Origin: Propioniciclava tarda
GTDB lineage: Bacteria > Actinomycetota > Actinomycetes > Propionibacteriales > Propionibacteriaceae
NCBI RefSeq assembly: GCF_900182665.1
Contig: NZ_FXTL01000015.1
Coordinates: forward strand, 1 to 64,000
Reading direction: 5' to 3'
DNA: 64,000 bases
Part shown: positions 53,164 through 61,561 of the stretch, piece by piece
Layout of the letters: every line of letters starts with the position of its first letter
Numbering within the stretch: position 1 is the stretch's first letter
Program-made: the position numbers and the translations under genes
Notes under the pieces: model-generated
The model's database searches: none
What the model was told of the DNA's origin: nothing
What the model saw: the letters and a program-made list of their open reading frames with translations, nothing else

Positions 53164-54024
53164 CTAGTGCTGCGGGCCCTGGGGCGGAGCATCGAAGTTA
53201 GGTCCGGCCGTCGGCGCTGCCGAGGTCGGAGCGTCGGCGACCGGCTGCCGCGGCGACTGGGGCTGCGGCGCCTGCTGAGGCGGGTACGCGTACGGCGACT
53301 GACCCTGTGCGGGCGGCGGCACCACCGGTGCGCCCGCGGGCTGGGCCGGCGCCTGCGGCGTCCCGTAGCCGGGAACCTGCGGCTGGCCATAGGGGCTGCC
53401 GCCGTAGGGCTGGCCGGCGTAGGGTCCGGCCGGGTACTGCGGCTGCTGGCCAGGCGCGCCGTAGGGGGCGCCATACGGCTGAGCCGGCTGCGCCGGGAAG
53501 CGGCTGGGATCGAAGGCCGCGGCGCGGGCGTCCGGGCCCTTCGACAGCAGGGCGCGGGCGTCCGCGGCGACCTTGTGCTCGCACAGGATCTCGAACTTGG
53601 ACGGGATCGTCTGGCTCACCGAGGTGAAGTCGCGCTGGCCCTTGCTCGCCAGGTGGCCGATCGCGGCGAAGGCCACACCGATGCCGATGCCGACCAGAAG
53701 GGCCGTCGCGAAGATCGACACAACGGAGCGCTCCGGGTTGATGAACCACATGATCAGCGCCACCATCAGCGCGGTCGACAGGCCGCTGGAGACGCCCTGG
53801 GTCAGGACGGTTCCCCACGTCTTCCGTCCGGTCACGCGCTCGATGAGCTTGAGGTCGGTGCCGACGATGGCGAGGTTGCCGACCGGAAAGTTCTGATCAG
53901 CCAGCGAATCGACCGCCTTCTGGGCGTCGCCGTAGCTGGTGTACACGCCGATCGACTGCGGGTACTCCAGCTTGAACAAGGGGTTGGCCAGGCCGAGCGG
54001 GTTGCTGGCGAGTGGGCTGGTCAT
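53164..54024 (-). CDS. General stress protein 17M-like membrane protein with PYG-rich tail
   Basis: A 286-residue protein. Residues 20-85 match the general-stress 17M-like domain (YPQSIGVYTSYGDAQKAVDSLADQNFPVGNLAIVGTDLKLIERVTG), followed by two hydrophobic segments (LSTALMVALIMWFI and SIFATALLVGIGIGVAFAAI). The last 115 residues are a disordered Pro/Tyr/Gly/Gln-rich tail with recurring PYG and QP units. The ATG overlaps the stop of the lyase gene upstream (ATGA). The tail resembles that of the convergent RDD protein next door. Confidence 0.8.
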   Translation of the reverse strand: MTSPLASNPLGLANPLFKLEYPQSIGVYTSYGDAQKAVDSLADQNFPVGNLAIVGTDLKLIERVTGRKTWGTVLTQGVSSGLSTALMVALIMWFINPERSVVSIFATALLVGIGIGVAFAAIGHLASKGQRDFTSVSQTIPSKFEILCEHKVAADARALLSKGPDARAAAFDPSRFPAQPAQPYGAPYGAPGQQPQYPAGPYAGQPYGGSPYGQPQVPGYGTPQAPAQPAGAPVVPPPAQGQSPYAYPPQQAPQPQSPRQPVADAPTSAAPTAGPNFDAPPQGPQH

Positions 54025-54977
54025 CGGGGCTTCCTCGACATGTTGGTGGGTCCTTCCATTCCGGCTGCCCGTCCGCGCGCCAGGATGGCGGCGGCGAGTT
54101 TCACGCCGGCTTCGTCGACCATCTCGTCGTCGACGACGATGGCTCCGACCGCTCCCCCGGCCTCGGCGGTGGCCTTGGCGTAGGCCAACTCGATGCGGAG
54201 GGCGCGTTCGACGTCCTCAACGCGAGGGCTGTAGATCTCATTCCCCGCGGCAACCTGGTCGGGATGCAGCACCCACTTGCCGTCGTAGCCCAGCGCGGCC
54301 GAACTGGACGCCGACCTCCGGAAGCCGTCGGCGTCGCGGATCGCCACGAAGGGGCCGTCGATGGCCTGGAGGCCGTGAGCGCGCGCCGCGACCAGGATGC
54401 TCATCAGGACGTGGTGGAAGTGGTCGCCCGGGTAGGCGTCCAGGGACTCGCCGACACTGAGCCCCTTCATGCCGAGGGACGCCATGAAGTCGCCGGGTCC
54501 GAAGACGAGGGATTCCAGGCGAGGGGACGCCGCGGCGATCTCGTTGACGTGGAGCAGCCCGACGGCGTCCTCGATCTGGACTTCGAGGCCGATGCGTCCG
54601 ATCGGCAGTCCGGCGGTGTGCTCAACCTGGGTGAGCAGCAGGTCGAGTGCCTGAACGTGGGACGCCGACGCGCACTTCGGCAGGACGAGGGCGTCGAGGT
54701 GACGTCCGGCGCCGGTGACGACCTCGATGACGTCGGCGTAGGTCCAGGGGGTCGTCCAGTCATTGACTCGGACGGTGATCGTAGGAGCGGAGAAGCCGGC
54801 CGGGTCGTTGAGGGCGGCCACGATCCGGGCGCGGGACTCGGCCTTGACTGCCGGCGCGACGGCGTCCTCGAGGTCGAGGAAGATCGCGTCGACGGCCAGG
54901 CCGCGGGCCTTGGCGATGAAGCGGTCGGACGATCCCGGCACGGCCAACACCGTGCGGCGGACGGCTGTTCTGCTCAT
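54021..54977 (-). CDS. CitE/HpcH-type CoA ester lyase
   Basis: A 318-residue enzyme of the citrate lyase beta-subunit/HpcH family (CoA ester aldolases such as malyl-CoA or citramalyl-CoA lyase). It shows RRTVLAVPGSSDRFIAKARG, AIFLDLEDAVAPAVKAESR, VRVNDWTTPW, LVLPKCAS, GLEVQIEDAVG and FGPGDFMASLG. These include the Arg and acidic metal ligands. No citrate lyase alpha or gamma subunit is nearby, so a stand-alone lyase is more likely. It is coupled to the stress-protein gene. Confidence 0.88.
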   Translation of the reverse strand: MSRTAVRRTVLAVPGSSDRFIAKARGLAVDAIFLDLEDAVAPAVKAESRARIVAALNDPAGFSAPTITVRVNDWTTPWTYADVIEVVTGAGRHLDALVLPKCASASHVQALDLLLTQVEHTAGLPIGRIGLEVQIEDAVGLLHVNEIAAASPRLESLVFGPGDFMASLGMKGLSVGESLDAYPGDHFHHVLMSILVAARAHGLQAIDGPFVAIRDADGFRRSASSSAALGYDGKWVLHPDQVAAGNEIYSPRVEDVERALRIELAYAKATAEAGGAVGAIVVDDEMVDEAGVKLAAAILARGRAAGMEGPTNMSRKPR

Positions 54978-55052
54978 GCGTCCACCCTAGCGAGCGGGCG
55001 GCATCCGGTGTCTGTCGGTGCCTCGTGCGGGTCGGACGACGGCTGCGCGGTC

Positions 55053-55120
55053 ACGGAGCCGAAGTTCGCCCAGTTTTCCTACGTTCGGACGTCGGCCAAG
55101 CGGACCAAGGTCGGCTCCGT
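55053..55120 (-). repeat. 68-bp intergenic element with terminal inverted repeats
   Basis: The element begins ACGGAGCCGA (55053-55062) and ends with its inverse TCGGCTCCGT (55111-55120). Its right half matches 41011-41048 on the opposite strand. It lies in the 149-base gap between the lyase and the acetyltransferase, and has no coding potential. Confidence 0.7.
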
Positions 55121-55126
55121 CCATGG

Positions 55127-55684
55127 TCACAGCGTTGGACGCCGCAGCTTCAGGCGATCCCCACCACGCTCGAAGCCCAGCCGGGCATGAACACGGTCAG
55201 CGTCGACCCGCGTGGCCGGAAACTCATTGACGATCTCGCGCACGTCGGTGTTTGACCAGATCAAGTCAACCAGCGCGGCCAGGGCGGAGGTTCCGTAGCC
55301 GCGACCACGCAGGCGTCCGAGGATGTTGACTCCGATGTGCGCCGCGCCCTCGACAACGGAGTAGTGCGCGTGCCCCACGGGATGATCGTCAGCGAAGACG
55401 AGGAAGTACTCGCGGCGTCCTGTCTTCGACCAGGCGAACAGGAAGTTGGGCCAGGCGTCCTCGGGGAACGGGAGGCAGCCGGTGTCGTTGTCGTAGCCGG
55501 CGTGATCCAGATTCCACCCGGCGTTGTACGACATAGACGCCGGGTCGGCCAGCAGTTCGCGCCGAAAGGCCAACTCGGCGACGGATGGCCACCGGAGTTC
55601 CACCACCCCGGTGATCACCGTCGAGTTTGCGCCCAAGGAGGGACCCAGACCCGGCAGTGATCCCGCGGCGTCCGAAGAAGTCAC
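55127..55684 (-). CDS. GNAT-family N-acetyltransferase
   Basis: A 185-residue acetyltransferase of the RimJ/RimL-like group: VVELRWPSVAELAFRRELL, YFLVFADDHPVGHAHYSVV, the CoA-binding GRLRGRGYGTSALAAL and VHARLGFERGG. The GTG start at 55684 overlaps the mrp stop (GTGA), so it is translated after mrp. The acceptor is unknown. Confidence 0.85.
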   Translation of the reverse strand: MTSSDAAGSLPGLGPSLGANSTVITGVVELRWPSVAELAFRRELLADPASMSYNAGWNLDHAGYDNDTGCLPFPEDAWPNFLFAWSKTGRREYFLVFADDHPVGHAHYSVVEGAAHIGVNILGRLRGRGYGTSALAALVDLIWSNTDVREIVNEFPATRVDADRVHARLGFERGGDRLKLRRPTL

Positions 55685-56835
55685 CGCACGTTGAGGTTCA
55701 GCTTCTTCCCGGCCAGGCCACGCTTCCGGGACGCCAACCGCGCAGCCAGGTCGTTGAAGACCTTCGTCGCGGGCGTGTCCTCGCCCAGGGCCACCAGCGG
55801 GACGCCGTCGTCGCTGGCCGCCCGGACGGCCGGCTCCAACGGGATCTCCGCCAGCAGCGGGACCTCATAGCCGAGCCGCGTGGTCAGCGCGTCCGAGACG
55901 TTTCGACCGCCGCCGGTCCCGAACACGTCGACCCGGTGCGGCTGATCGCAGTGCGGGCAGACGGTGTCCAGGTAGGCCATGTTCTCGATGACGCCGAGCA
56001 CCTTCTGCTCCATCATCGAGGCCATCGTCCCGGCGCGCTCGGCAACCTCCGCGGACGCCTGCTGCGGCGTCGTCACGACGATCACCTCGGCGTTCGGCAG
56101 CTTCGTGCCGAGCGACATCGCCACGTCGCCGGTGCCGGGCGGCAGGTCCAGCAGCAGGAAGTCGAGGTCGCCCCAGTAGACGTCCGAGAGCAACTGGTGC
56201 AGCGCCTTGTCGAGGATCGGCCCGCGCCAGGCGATCACCTGATCGCGTGACGACTTGAGCATGCCCATCGAAATCACCTTCAGGCCCATCGCGGGCACCG
56301 GCATGATCATGTCGGCGACGCCGGTGGGCGACGCGTCCGCGAGGCCCAACATCGCCGGAATCGAGTGGCCGTAGATGTCGGCGTCCAGGATGCCGACGGA
56401 GCGTCCCTGCGCGGCCAGCGCCGTCGCCAGGTTGACGGTCACGGACGACTTGCCGACACCACCCTTGCCGGACGAGATCAGCAGCACCTGCGTCAGGTTG
56501 TCCTCGCGCGCGAAGGGGATCTCCCGCTGCGCGATGCCGCCCCGCAGCTTGGTCTTCAGCTCGGTCCGCTGCTCGTCGCTCATGACGCCCAGCTCGACCT
56601 CGGCCCCCGCCAGCCCGTCGACGGACGCCAGGGCCTTGCGCACGTCCGCGTCGATCGTCCCCGACAAGGGGCAGCCCGCGATGGTCAGCAGGACGCGGAC
56701 GTGCGCGACGGCGTCCTCGCTGATCGCGACGGACTCGACCATGCCGAGCTCGGTGATCGGCTTGTGGATCTCGGGATCGTTGACCGTAGCCAGGGCGGCC
56801 AGGACGGCGTCGTGCAGCGACTGCGAAGTGGACAT
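55681..56835 (-). CDS. mrp: Mrp/ApbC-type iron-sulfur cluster carrier ATPase
   Basis: A 384-residue P-loop ATPase for iron-sulfur cluster delivery. The N-terminal MIP18/DUF59 domain (ALATVNDPEIHKPITELGMV) is followed by the deviant Walker A SSGKGGVGKSSVTVNLA, LDADIYGHSIPAMLG, LLDLPPGTGD and a CxxC motif (VCPHCDQPH) that binds the cluster in the dimer. It follows DUF1003 and a PH-like membrane gene on the same strand, as in mycobacteria. No defects are seen. Confidence 0.94.
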   Translation of the reverse strand: MSTSQSLHDAVLAALATVNDPEIHKPITELGMVESVAISEDAVAHVRVLLTIAGCPLSGTIDADVRKALASVDGLAGAEVELGVMSDEQRTELKTKLRGGIAQREIPFAREDNLTQVLLISSGKGGVGKSSVTVNLATALAAQGRSVGILDADIYGHSIPAMLGLADASPTGVADMIMPVPAMGLKVISMGMLKSSRDQVIAWRGPILDKALHQLLSDVYWGDLDFLLLDLPPGTGDVAMSLGTKLPNAEVIVVTTPQQASAEVAERAGTMASMMEQKVLGVIENMAYLDTVCPHCDQPHRVDVFGTGGGRNVSDALTTRLGYEVPLLAEIPLEPAVRAASDDGVPLVALGEDTPATKVFNDLAARLASRKRGLAGKKLNLNVR

Positions 56836-56845
56836 GAGCCGGAGT

Positions 56846-57379
56846 CTAGTGCTCGGTGGCGGACGCCTCCGGCCACGAGTTGCGGCGCTTCCAGTCCGCC
56901 CATCCCTGCTCGAGCAGGGCTAGCCCCTCGTCCGGCGAAACCTGCGCCGTGCTCAGTCCGATCGCGATCGGAGTGCCGACCAGCGCCCGGTCCGCCCAGT
57001 CGATGGCGCGCTTCCAGGCAGGGCGCCTCGGCAGCTGGTTCTCATCCAGGACGTCGACGCAGATGAACGTCTGGCGCGACACCTTCCACAGCTGGATCCC
57101 CGCCACATGGGCCCAGCGCACCCGCCCCACCGAGACCAGCGTCGAGCTGTCGGTGAACCCGTCAGCGTCGATCGTCAGCAGAATCGGACGCCGCACGAGG
57201 ACCCACACCGCGTACGCGAGCCCGAGTCCGAAGAAGATCACCCCGAACCAACCGACGCCGCGCTCGAGCGCGGCGCGTCCGTTGAGGGCCAGGAACACCA
57301 TGCCCACCACCAGGATGACGCCCATCACGACCAGCTTCAGGGCGCGCCGAGCGGAGGCCCGGATCACGATCGGCATCAT
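56846..57379 (-). CDS. Membrane protein of STM3941/PH-like type
   Basis: A 177-residue protein with two hydrophobic segments (ALKLVVMGVILVVGMVFLAL and WFGVIFFGLGLAYAVWVLV) followed by a soluble PH-like region with LLTIDADGFTDSSTLVSVGRVRWAHVAGIQLW. The two-helix plus PH-like layout resembles STM3941-type proteins; function is unknown. The ATG pair at 57379 overlaps the DUF1003 stop (ATGA). The mycobacterial equivalent lies at the same position before mrp. Confidence 0.7.
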   Translation of the reverse strand: MMPIVIRASARRALKLVVMGVILVVGMVFLALNGRAALERGVGWFGVIFFGLGLAYAVWVLVRRPILLTIDADGFTDSSTLVSVGRVRWAHVAGIQLWKVSRQTFICVDVLDENQLPRRPAWKRAIDWADRALVGTPIAIGLSTAQVSPDEGLALLEQGWADWKRRNSWPEASATEH

Positions 57380-57891
57380 CGATCGCGTCTCCGCTCCCTG
57401 GCCTGCTCGGACGCCTCGTCGCGATTCAGGTCGTCAAGTAGATCGCGCAGCTCGCCCCTGATGAAGTCGCGCGTGGGCATGTCGTTGATCCGCATGCGGA
57501 GCGACGCGATCTCGCGGGCGAGGAAGTCCATGTCGGCGCGCGACTGGGCGGCGACCTGGCGGTCGGTCTCGAGGCTCACGCGATCGCGCGCTTCCTGGCG
57601 ATTCTGCGCCAGCAGGATCAGAGGCGCCGCGTAGGACGCCTGCAGCGACAAGAGCAACGTCAAGAAGACGAACGGGAAGCCCTCGGCGCGGATGCCTTCA
57701 GGGGCGAACGAGTTCCACAAGAACCAGGCGACGATGAAGATCGTCATCCACATGATGAAGCCTGCGGTGCCCATGAAGCGCGCGAAGGCCTCGGCGAAGT
57801 CGCCGAACGTGTCCGCGGACCACTTCGGGCGCGGCAGCCAGCGCCGCTCCCGACCGGGGGTGTTGAGTCGCGGATCCCTAGTCGGTGGCAC
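57376..57891 (-). CDS. DUF1003 membrane protein
   Basis: A 171-residue DUF1003 protein: two transmembrane segments with FMGTAGFIMWMTIFIVAWFLWNSFAP and PFVFLTLLLSLQASYAAPLILLAQNRQ, then a coiled region (RDRVSLETDRQVAAQSRADMDFLAREI). The family is common beside MgtE-like genes in actinobacteria, as here, where the start overlaps the MgtE-like gene stop by 14 bases. Function is unknown. Confidence 0.9.
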   Translation of the reverse strand: MPPTRDPRLNTPGRERRWLPRPKWSADTFGDFAEAFARFMGTAGFIMWMTIFIVAWFLWNSFAPEGIRAEGFPFVFLTLLLSLQASYAAPLILLAQNRQEARDRVSLETDRQVAAQSRADMDFLAREIASLRMRINDMPTRDFIRGELRDLLDDLNRDEASEQARERRRDR

Positions 57892-59152
57892 CGTCCGCCT
57901 CCTCTAGCCCGTGCAGCTGAATGTCGCGCCAGTCGCGCGGCAGGATGTGGTCGAGGACGTCGTCCACGGTGACCGCGCCGAGAAGGCGTCCCTGGGCGTC
58001 GACCACCGGCGCGCACACCAGGTCGTACGTGGCGAAGTACCGGCTGACCTGGGCGATGTTGTAATCCGAACGCAGGGGCGCGACCGTGTTGTCGACCAGC
58101 TGGGACGCCAGCATCGACGGCGGCTCCCGCAGCAGCCGTTGATAGTGGACGCCGCCCAGGAAACGGCCGGTCGGCGTCTCCAGCGGCGCCCGGCAGATAT
58201 AGGCCATCGCGGCCATCGCCGGAGTGACGTCCTCGTGCCGGATCATCGCGAGCGCATCCGCCACGGTGGCGTCCGTTGCGAGGATGATCGGCTCCGGCGA
58301 CATCAGGCCACCCGCCGTGGACGCGTCGTAGCTCAGCAGCGTCCGAACGTCCTGGGCCTCCTCGGGCTCCATGCGGCCCAGGATGGTTTCGGCCAACTCC
58401 GGCGAGAGCTCGGCGATGAGGTCCGCGGCGTCGTCCGGATCCATCTCCTCCAGCACGTCGGCCGCACGCTCGGTGTCCAGCCGCGAGATCAGCTCGACCT
58501 GGTCGGCCTCCGGCAGCTCCTCCAGCGCCTCGGCGAGCGCCTCGTCATCCAGCGCCTCGACGATGGCGTCCCGGCGGTCGGAGGTCATGCCATGCAGCTC
58601 CCGCGCGACGTCAGCCGGATTCATGTCGGCGAGCCGGGCCACGATCTGGTCGGTCTCATGCTCGGAGATGCCGAAGAAGTCGGGCACCTCGTCCCAGTCG
58701 ACGATGGTCACGTGTCCACGCGAGAACGGACGTCGCCCCGTCGCCGCGCGCAGCGCGACCTCGCTGATCGCCCAGTCGCGGCTGCGCTCCTGCTGGATCG
58801 CAATGTCGAAGATCGTCTCGGACGCCGCCCCCTGCGCGGCCCGGACGACCCTCTTGTCGAACAGGTCGTCGACCACCAGCCGCTCGTGCTCGCGCCGCTC
58901 GAAGCGGCGCGTGTTCACCACGCCGGAGATGATCACCTGCTGAGCGTCGATGCTGTGCACCCGCTCCATCGGCAGGAAGACCCGGCGCCGTGCGAACAGC
59001 TCGACGGAGAACCCCTTGACGCGGGGCGGGCGCTGGTTGCTGCGATTCTGCACGACGACGTCGCGCACCTTGCCGATTTGGTCCCCGCCGGCGTCCATGA
59101 CGGGGAGGTTCAGCAGGCGCGACACGAAGACTGCCGACGACGAACCGCTCAC
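57878..59152 (-). CDS. MgtE-N/CBS soluble protein with PRC-barrel-like N-terminus
   Basis: A 424-residue protein with no transmembrane helices. The N-terminus (residues 8-85, VFVSRLLNLPVMDAGGDQIGKVRDVVVQN) looks like a PRC-barrel. Next is an MgtE intracellular N domain (IVARLADMNPADVARELHGMTSDRRDAIVEAL), rich in acidic residues, and two CBS domains (GLMSPEPIILATDATVADALAMI and LRSDYNIAQVSRYFATYDLVCAPVVDAQGRLLGAV). It is the sensor half of MgtE without the channel. With DUF1003 and CorA nearby, a magnesium-sensing role is a reasonable inference. Confidence 0.88.
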   Translation of the reverse strand: MSGSSSAVFVSRLLNLPVMDAGGDQIGKVRDVVVQNRSNQRPPRVKGFSVELFARRRVFLPMERVHSIDAQQVIISGVVNTRRFERREHERLVVDDLFDKRVVRAAQGAASETIFDIAIQQERSRDWAISEVALRAATGRRPFSRGHVTIVDWDEVPDFFGISEHETDQIVARLADMNPADVARELHGMTSDRRDAIVEALDDEALAEALEELPEADQVELISRLDTERAADVLEEMDPDDAADLIAELSPELAETILGRMEPEEAQDVRTLLSYDASTAGGLMSPEPIILATDATVADALAMIRHEDVTPAMAAMAYICRAPLETPTGRFLGGVHYQRLLREPPSMLASQLVDNTVAPLRSDYNIAQVSRYFATYDLVCAPVVDAQGRLLGAVTVDDVLDHILPRDWRDIQLHGLEEADGATD

Positions 59153-59196
59153 GAGGGTGAGGGTAGCGCCATCGGCCGGCTGCGTCCGCGAGTCCC

Positions 59197-59601
59197 TTAG
59201 GTGGCTTCGGGATCGAAGGGGGGCCGGTACGCCGGAACCGGCACCGCGACCGGCTCGTCGACGGGCTGGCTCTCGATGTTCGTCCGAACGTCGTCCAGTC
59301 CCTCGGACGCCATGGTGCCGACGCCCTTCAACTCGTCGCGGATGTCGAGCAGGTTCTGCTGGTCCTCGGCGCTCAGGACGCGGCCGACGAAGTTCTTCGG
59401 GTTCAGGTCGGACAGCTTGAGGTCGTCGAACTCCGGACCCAGCTCGGCCCGCAGTTGCCCGCGGGCGTCATTTCCGACCCGACGCAGGTACGCCACCACG
59501 CGAGCAGCCTTGCGAGCGAACTCCGGCAGCTTCTCGGGGCCGAACATGATGACGCCGATGATCGCCAGGGCCAGGATCTCGGTCCAGTTGAAGTCGATCA
59601 T
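59197..59601 (-). CDS. tatB: Twin-arginine translocase subunit TatB
   Basis: A 134-residue TatB with one N-terminal helix (NWTEILALAIIGVIMFGP), the hinge motif FGPEKLPEF and the following amphipathic helix (ARKAARVVAYLRRVGNDARGQLRAEL). The proline-rich acidic C-terminus is usual for actinobacteria. TatA and TatC are not in the window. It transports folded proteins with twin-arginine signal peptides. Confidence 0.93.
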   Translation of the reverse strand: MIDFNWTEILALAIIGVIMFGPEKLPEFARKAARVVAYLRRVGNDARGQLRAELGPEFDDLKLSDLNPKNFVGRVLSAEDQQNLLDIRDELKGVGTMASEGLDDVRTNIESQPVDEPVAVPVPAYRPPFDPEAT

Positions 59602-59620
59602 GCGCGCATCCGACAGGCGA

Positions 59621-60502
59621 TCAAAGACCCGCGGCGTCCAACAGGGCGACGAACGTCGCCTGCTGCGCGTCGGTCGCCGACTTGAGCGGACGCCGCAGGC
59701 CGCCGGGCGCGAAGCCGCGCGCTGCGAGACCGGCCTTGACGAGCATGCAGCCCTGGGTCGCGAACACGCCGGTGTAGACGTCGAAGAGCTCGCGGTGGAT
59801 CGCGAGCGCGCCCGCGGCGTCCCCGGCGACGTACGCCTCGATCATCTGCTTGGTGCGGGCACCGGTGAAGTGCGTGGAGGTGCCGACGACTCCGACCCCG
59901 CCGACCGACAGCAGCGGCAGCGTCATCGCGTCGTCGCCGGAGTAGTACGCCAGGTCGGTGGCGGCCATAACGCGCGAGGACGACACGATGTCGCCCTTGG
60001 CGTCCTTCACGGCGACGATGCGCGGGTGGTCGGCCAGCCTGATGATGACGTCCTCGGGGATCGGGATCGCGGAGCGGCCCGGGATGTCGTAGAGCATGAC
60101 CGGAAGCTCGGTGGCGTCCGCGACCATCACGAAGTGCTCGTACAGCGCGTCGACCGGCGGCTTGCTGTAGTACGGGGTCACCACGAGGACGCCGTGGCAG
60201 CCCGCGCGGACGGCGTCCTTGCAGCGCGAGATCGTGGCCGCGGTTTCGTTGGTGCCGACCCCAGCCAAGACCTGAGCACGGTCACCGACCGTCTCGACGA
60301 CGGCCTCGAGCAGCGCGAGCTTCTCGGCGTCGTCGGTCGTCGGGGACTCACCAGTGGTGCCGTTGATGACCAGGGCGTCGTTGTGCATCTCGTCGACGAG
60401 ATAGGACGCCAGCCGCTTCGCCTCGACCAGATCCAGCGAACCGTCGGCGGCGAAGGGGGTGACCATGGCCGTGATCAGGCGGCCGAAAGCTGGTGCTGGC
60501 AT
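59621..60502 (-). CDS. dapA: 4-hydroxy-tetrahydrodipicolinate synthase
   Basis: A 293-residue Schiff-base aldolase in the diaminopimelate/lysine pathway. It has RLITAMVTPFAADGSLDLVEAKRL, GTTGESPTTDDAEK, GVLVVTPYYSKPP, VMLYDIPGRSAIPI and the lysine region IVAVKDAKGDIV. ATGs at 60514 and 60502 are both possible; the second is taken because GGAGG precedes it and the family start is close by. It lies between tatB and a biotin carrier gene. Confidence 0.94.
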   Translation of the reverse strand: MPAPAFGRLITAMVTPFAADGSLDLVEAKRLASYLVDEMHNDALVINGTTGESPTTDDAEKLALLEAVVETVGDRAQVLAGVGTNETAATISRCKDAVRAGCHGVLVVTPYYSKPPVDALYEHFVMVADATELPVMLYDIPGRSAIPIPEDVIIRLADHPRIVAVKDAKGDIVSSSRVMAATDLAYYSGDDAMTLPLLSVGGVGVVGTSTHFTGARTKQMIEAYVAGDAAGALAIHRELFDVYTGVFATQGCMLVKAGLAARGFAPGGLRRPLKSATDAQQATFVALLDAAGL

Positions 60503-60534
60503 GGCCTCCAGCATAAGCCCTGCCGAAAGCAGGC

Positions 60535-60750
60535 TCAGCGCTTGATCACCACCAGCGGGTCGCCGTCACGCACGGTGTCCCCCGCCTTGATCACGACGTC
60601 GGTGACCACTCCGGCCACCTCGGCGAGCACCGGAATCTCCATCTTCATGGAGTCGAGGAGCAGCAGCTCATCGCCCACCTCGACCCGCTGGCCGGGCGTC
60701 ACAGACACGCTCAAAACGCTGGCCACGAGCTCCGCGGTTACCGTACTCAT
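60535..60750 (-). CDS. 71-residue biotin/lipoyl carrier protein (TB7.3-like)
   Basis: A complete single-domain biotinyl carrier: VASVLSVSVTPGQRVEVGDELLLLDSMKMEIPV, with the biotinylated lysine Lys36 in SMKM, then AGDTVRDGDPLVVIKR. It matches the short mycobacterial TB7.3-type protein in length. It is not next to a carboxylase subunit, so its partner enzyme is unknown. Confidence 0.92.
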   Translation of the reverse strand: MSTVTAELVASVLSVSVTPGQRVEVGDELLLLDSMKMEIPVLAEVAGVVTDVVIKAGDTVRDGDPLVVIKR

Positions 60751-60800
60751 GGCGCCAACTGTAGGGGAACGTTGCGAGTCCTTCGCGCTAGGCTGCGCAC

Positions 60801-61460
60801 GTGAACGCTGCACCCAGATCGACCGCCCGCGCCACCGCTCACCGCGCCGAATACGAGTTCGCCGAGCACTTCGTCACCGTGGACGACCACGGCCACGCGG
60901 CCCGCAAGCTGTCGGCCGCGCTCGATGTCGTGGCCCCGTCCCCCGGAGTCGCGTCCCTGCTGACGCTCCTGGCTCGGCTGGTCGGCGCGAAGGCCGCGGT
61001 CGAGATCGGCACGGGCGCCGGCGTGTCCGGGCTGGCCATCATCGACGGCCTGACCGCAGACGGCATCCTCACCAGCATCGACTCCGAGCCGGAGCATCAG
61101 CAGGCGGCCCGCACCGTCTTCGAGGGCGCCGGCATCCCGCATCGCCGTGCCCGCCTGATCGCCGGTGCGGCCCTCAACGTGCTGCCGAAGCTGAGCGACG
61201 GCGCCTATGACCTCGTCTTCGTCGACGGCGACCCGCTGGAGACCGTCGAGTACGTCGCGCAGGCTGCTCGGCTGCTGCGCACGGGCGGCGTCCTGTTCGT
61301 GAACCACGCCCTCGCCGACGGCCGCGTCACCGACCCGACCAACGAGGACGACGAGACCGTCATCATGCGCGAGGTCCTGGAGGCCGTCCAGACGATGGAC
61401 GAGTTCTCCGGCGTCCTGCTGCCCGTCGGCGACGGCGCGCTGGTCGCCTACCGCACCTAA
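60801..61460 (+). CDS. SAM-dependent O-methyltransferase
   Basis: A 219-residue class I O-methyltransferase with glycine-rich SAM motif VEIGTGAGVSGLAII, DSEPEHQQAARTVF and YDLVFVDGDPLETVEYVAQAARLLRTGGVLFV. The GTG at 60801 follows TAGGCT by six bases, so the mRNA may be leaderless. In M. tuberculosis the equivalent gene lies beside sigE. The substrate is unknown. Confidence 0.9.
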   Translation: MNAAPRSTARATAHRAEYEFAEHFVTVDDHGHAARKLSAALDVVAPSPGVASLLTLLARLVGAKAAVEIGTGAGVSGLAIIDGLTADGILTSIDSEPEHQQAARTVFEGAGIPHRRARLIAGAALNVLPKLSDGAYDLVFVDGDPLETVEYVAQAARLLRTGGVLFVNHALADGRVTDPTNEDDETVIMREVLEAVQTMDEFSGVLLPVGDGALVAYRT

Positions 61461-61466
61461 CAGCCC

Positions 61467-61482
61467 GGACGCCTCGGCGTCC
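61467..61482 (+). repeat. Inverted heptamer pair after the methyltransferase gene
   Basis: GGACGCC (61467-61473), TC, GGCGTCC (61476-61482) lie seven bases past the methyltransferase stop. Confidence 0.6.
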
Positions 61483-61519
61483 CCTGGACACTGACGCGTT
61501 GGCGTCCAGCCAGACACGA

Positions 61520-61548
61520 AACCGGCCCCCGCTGAGCGGGGGCCGGTT
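61520..61548. terminator. Bidirectional terminator between the methyltransferase gene and glgC
   Basis: AACCGGCCCCCGC (61520-61532) pairs perfectly with 61536-61548 across TGA. It lies between two convergent genes, 13 bases from the glgC stop. Confidence 0.85.
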
Positions 61549-61561
61549 CGTCGTTTCTGAC

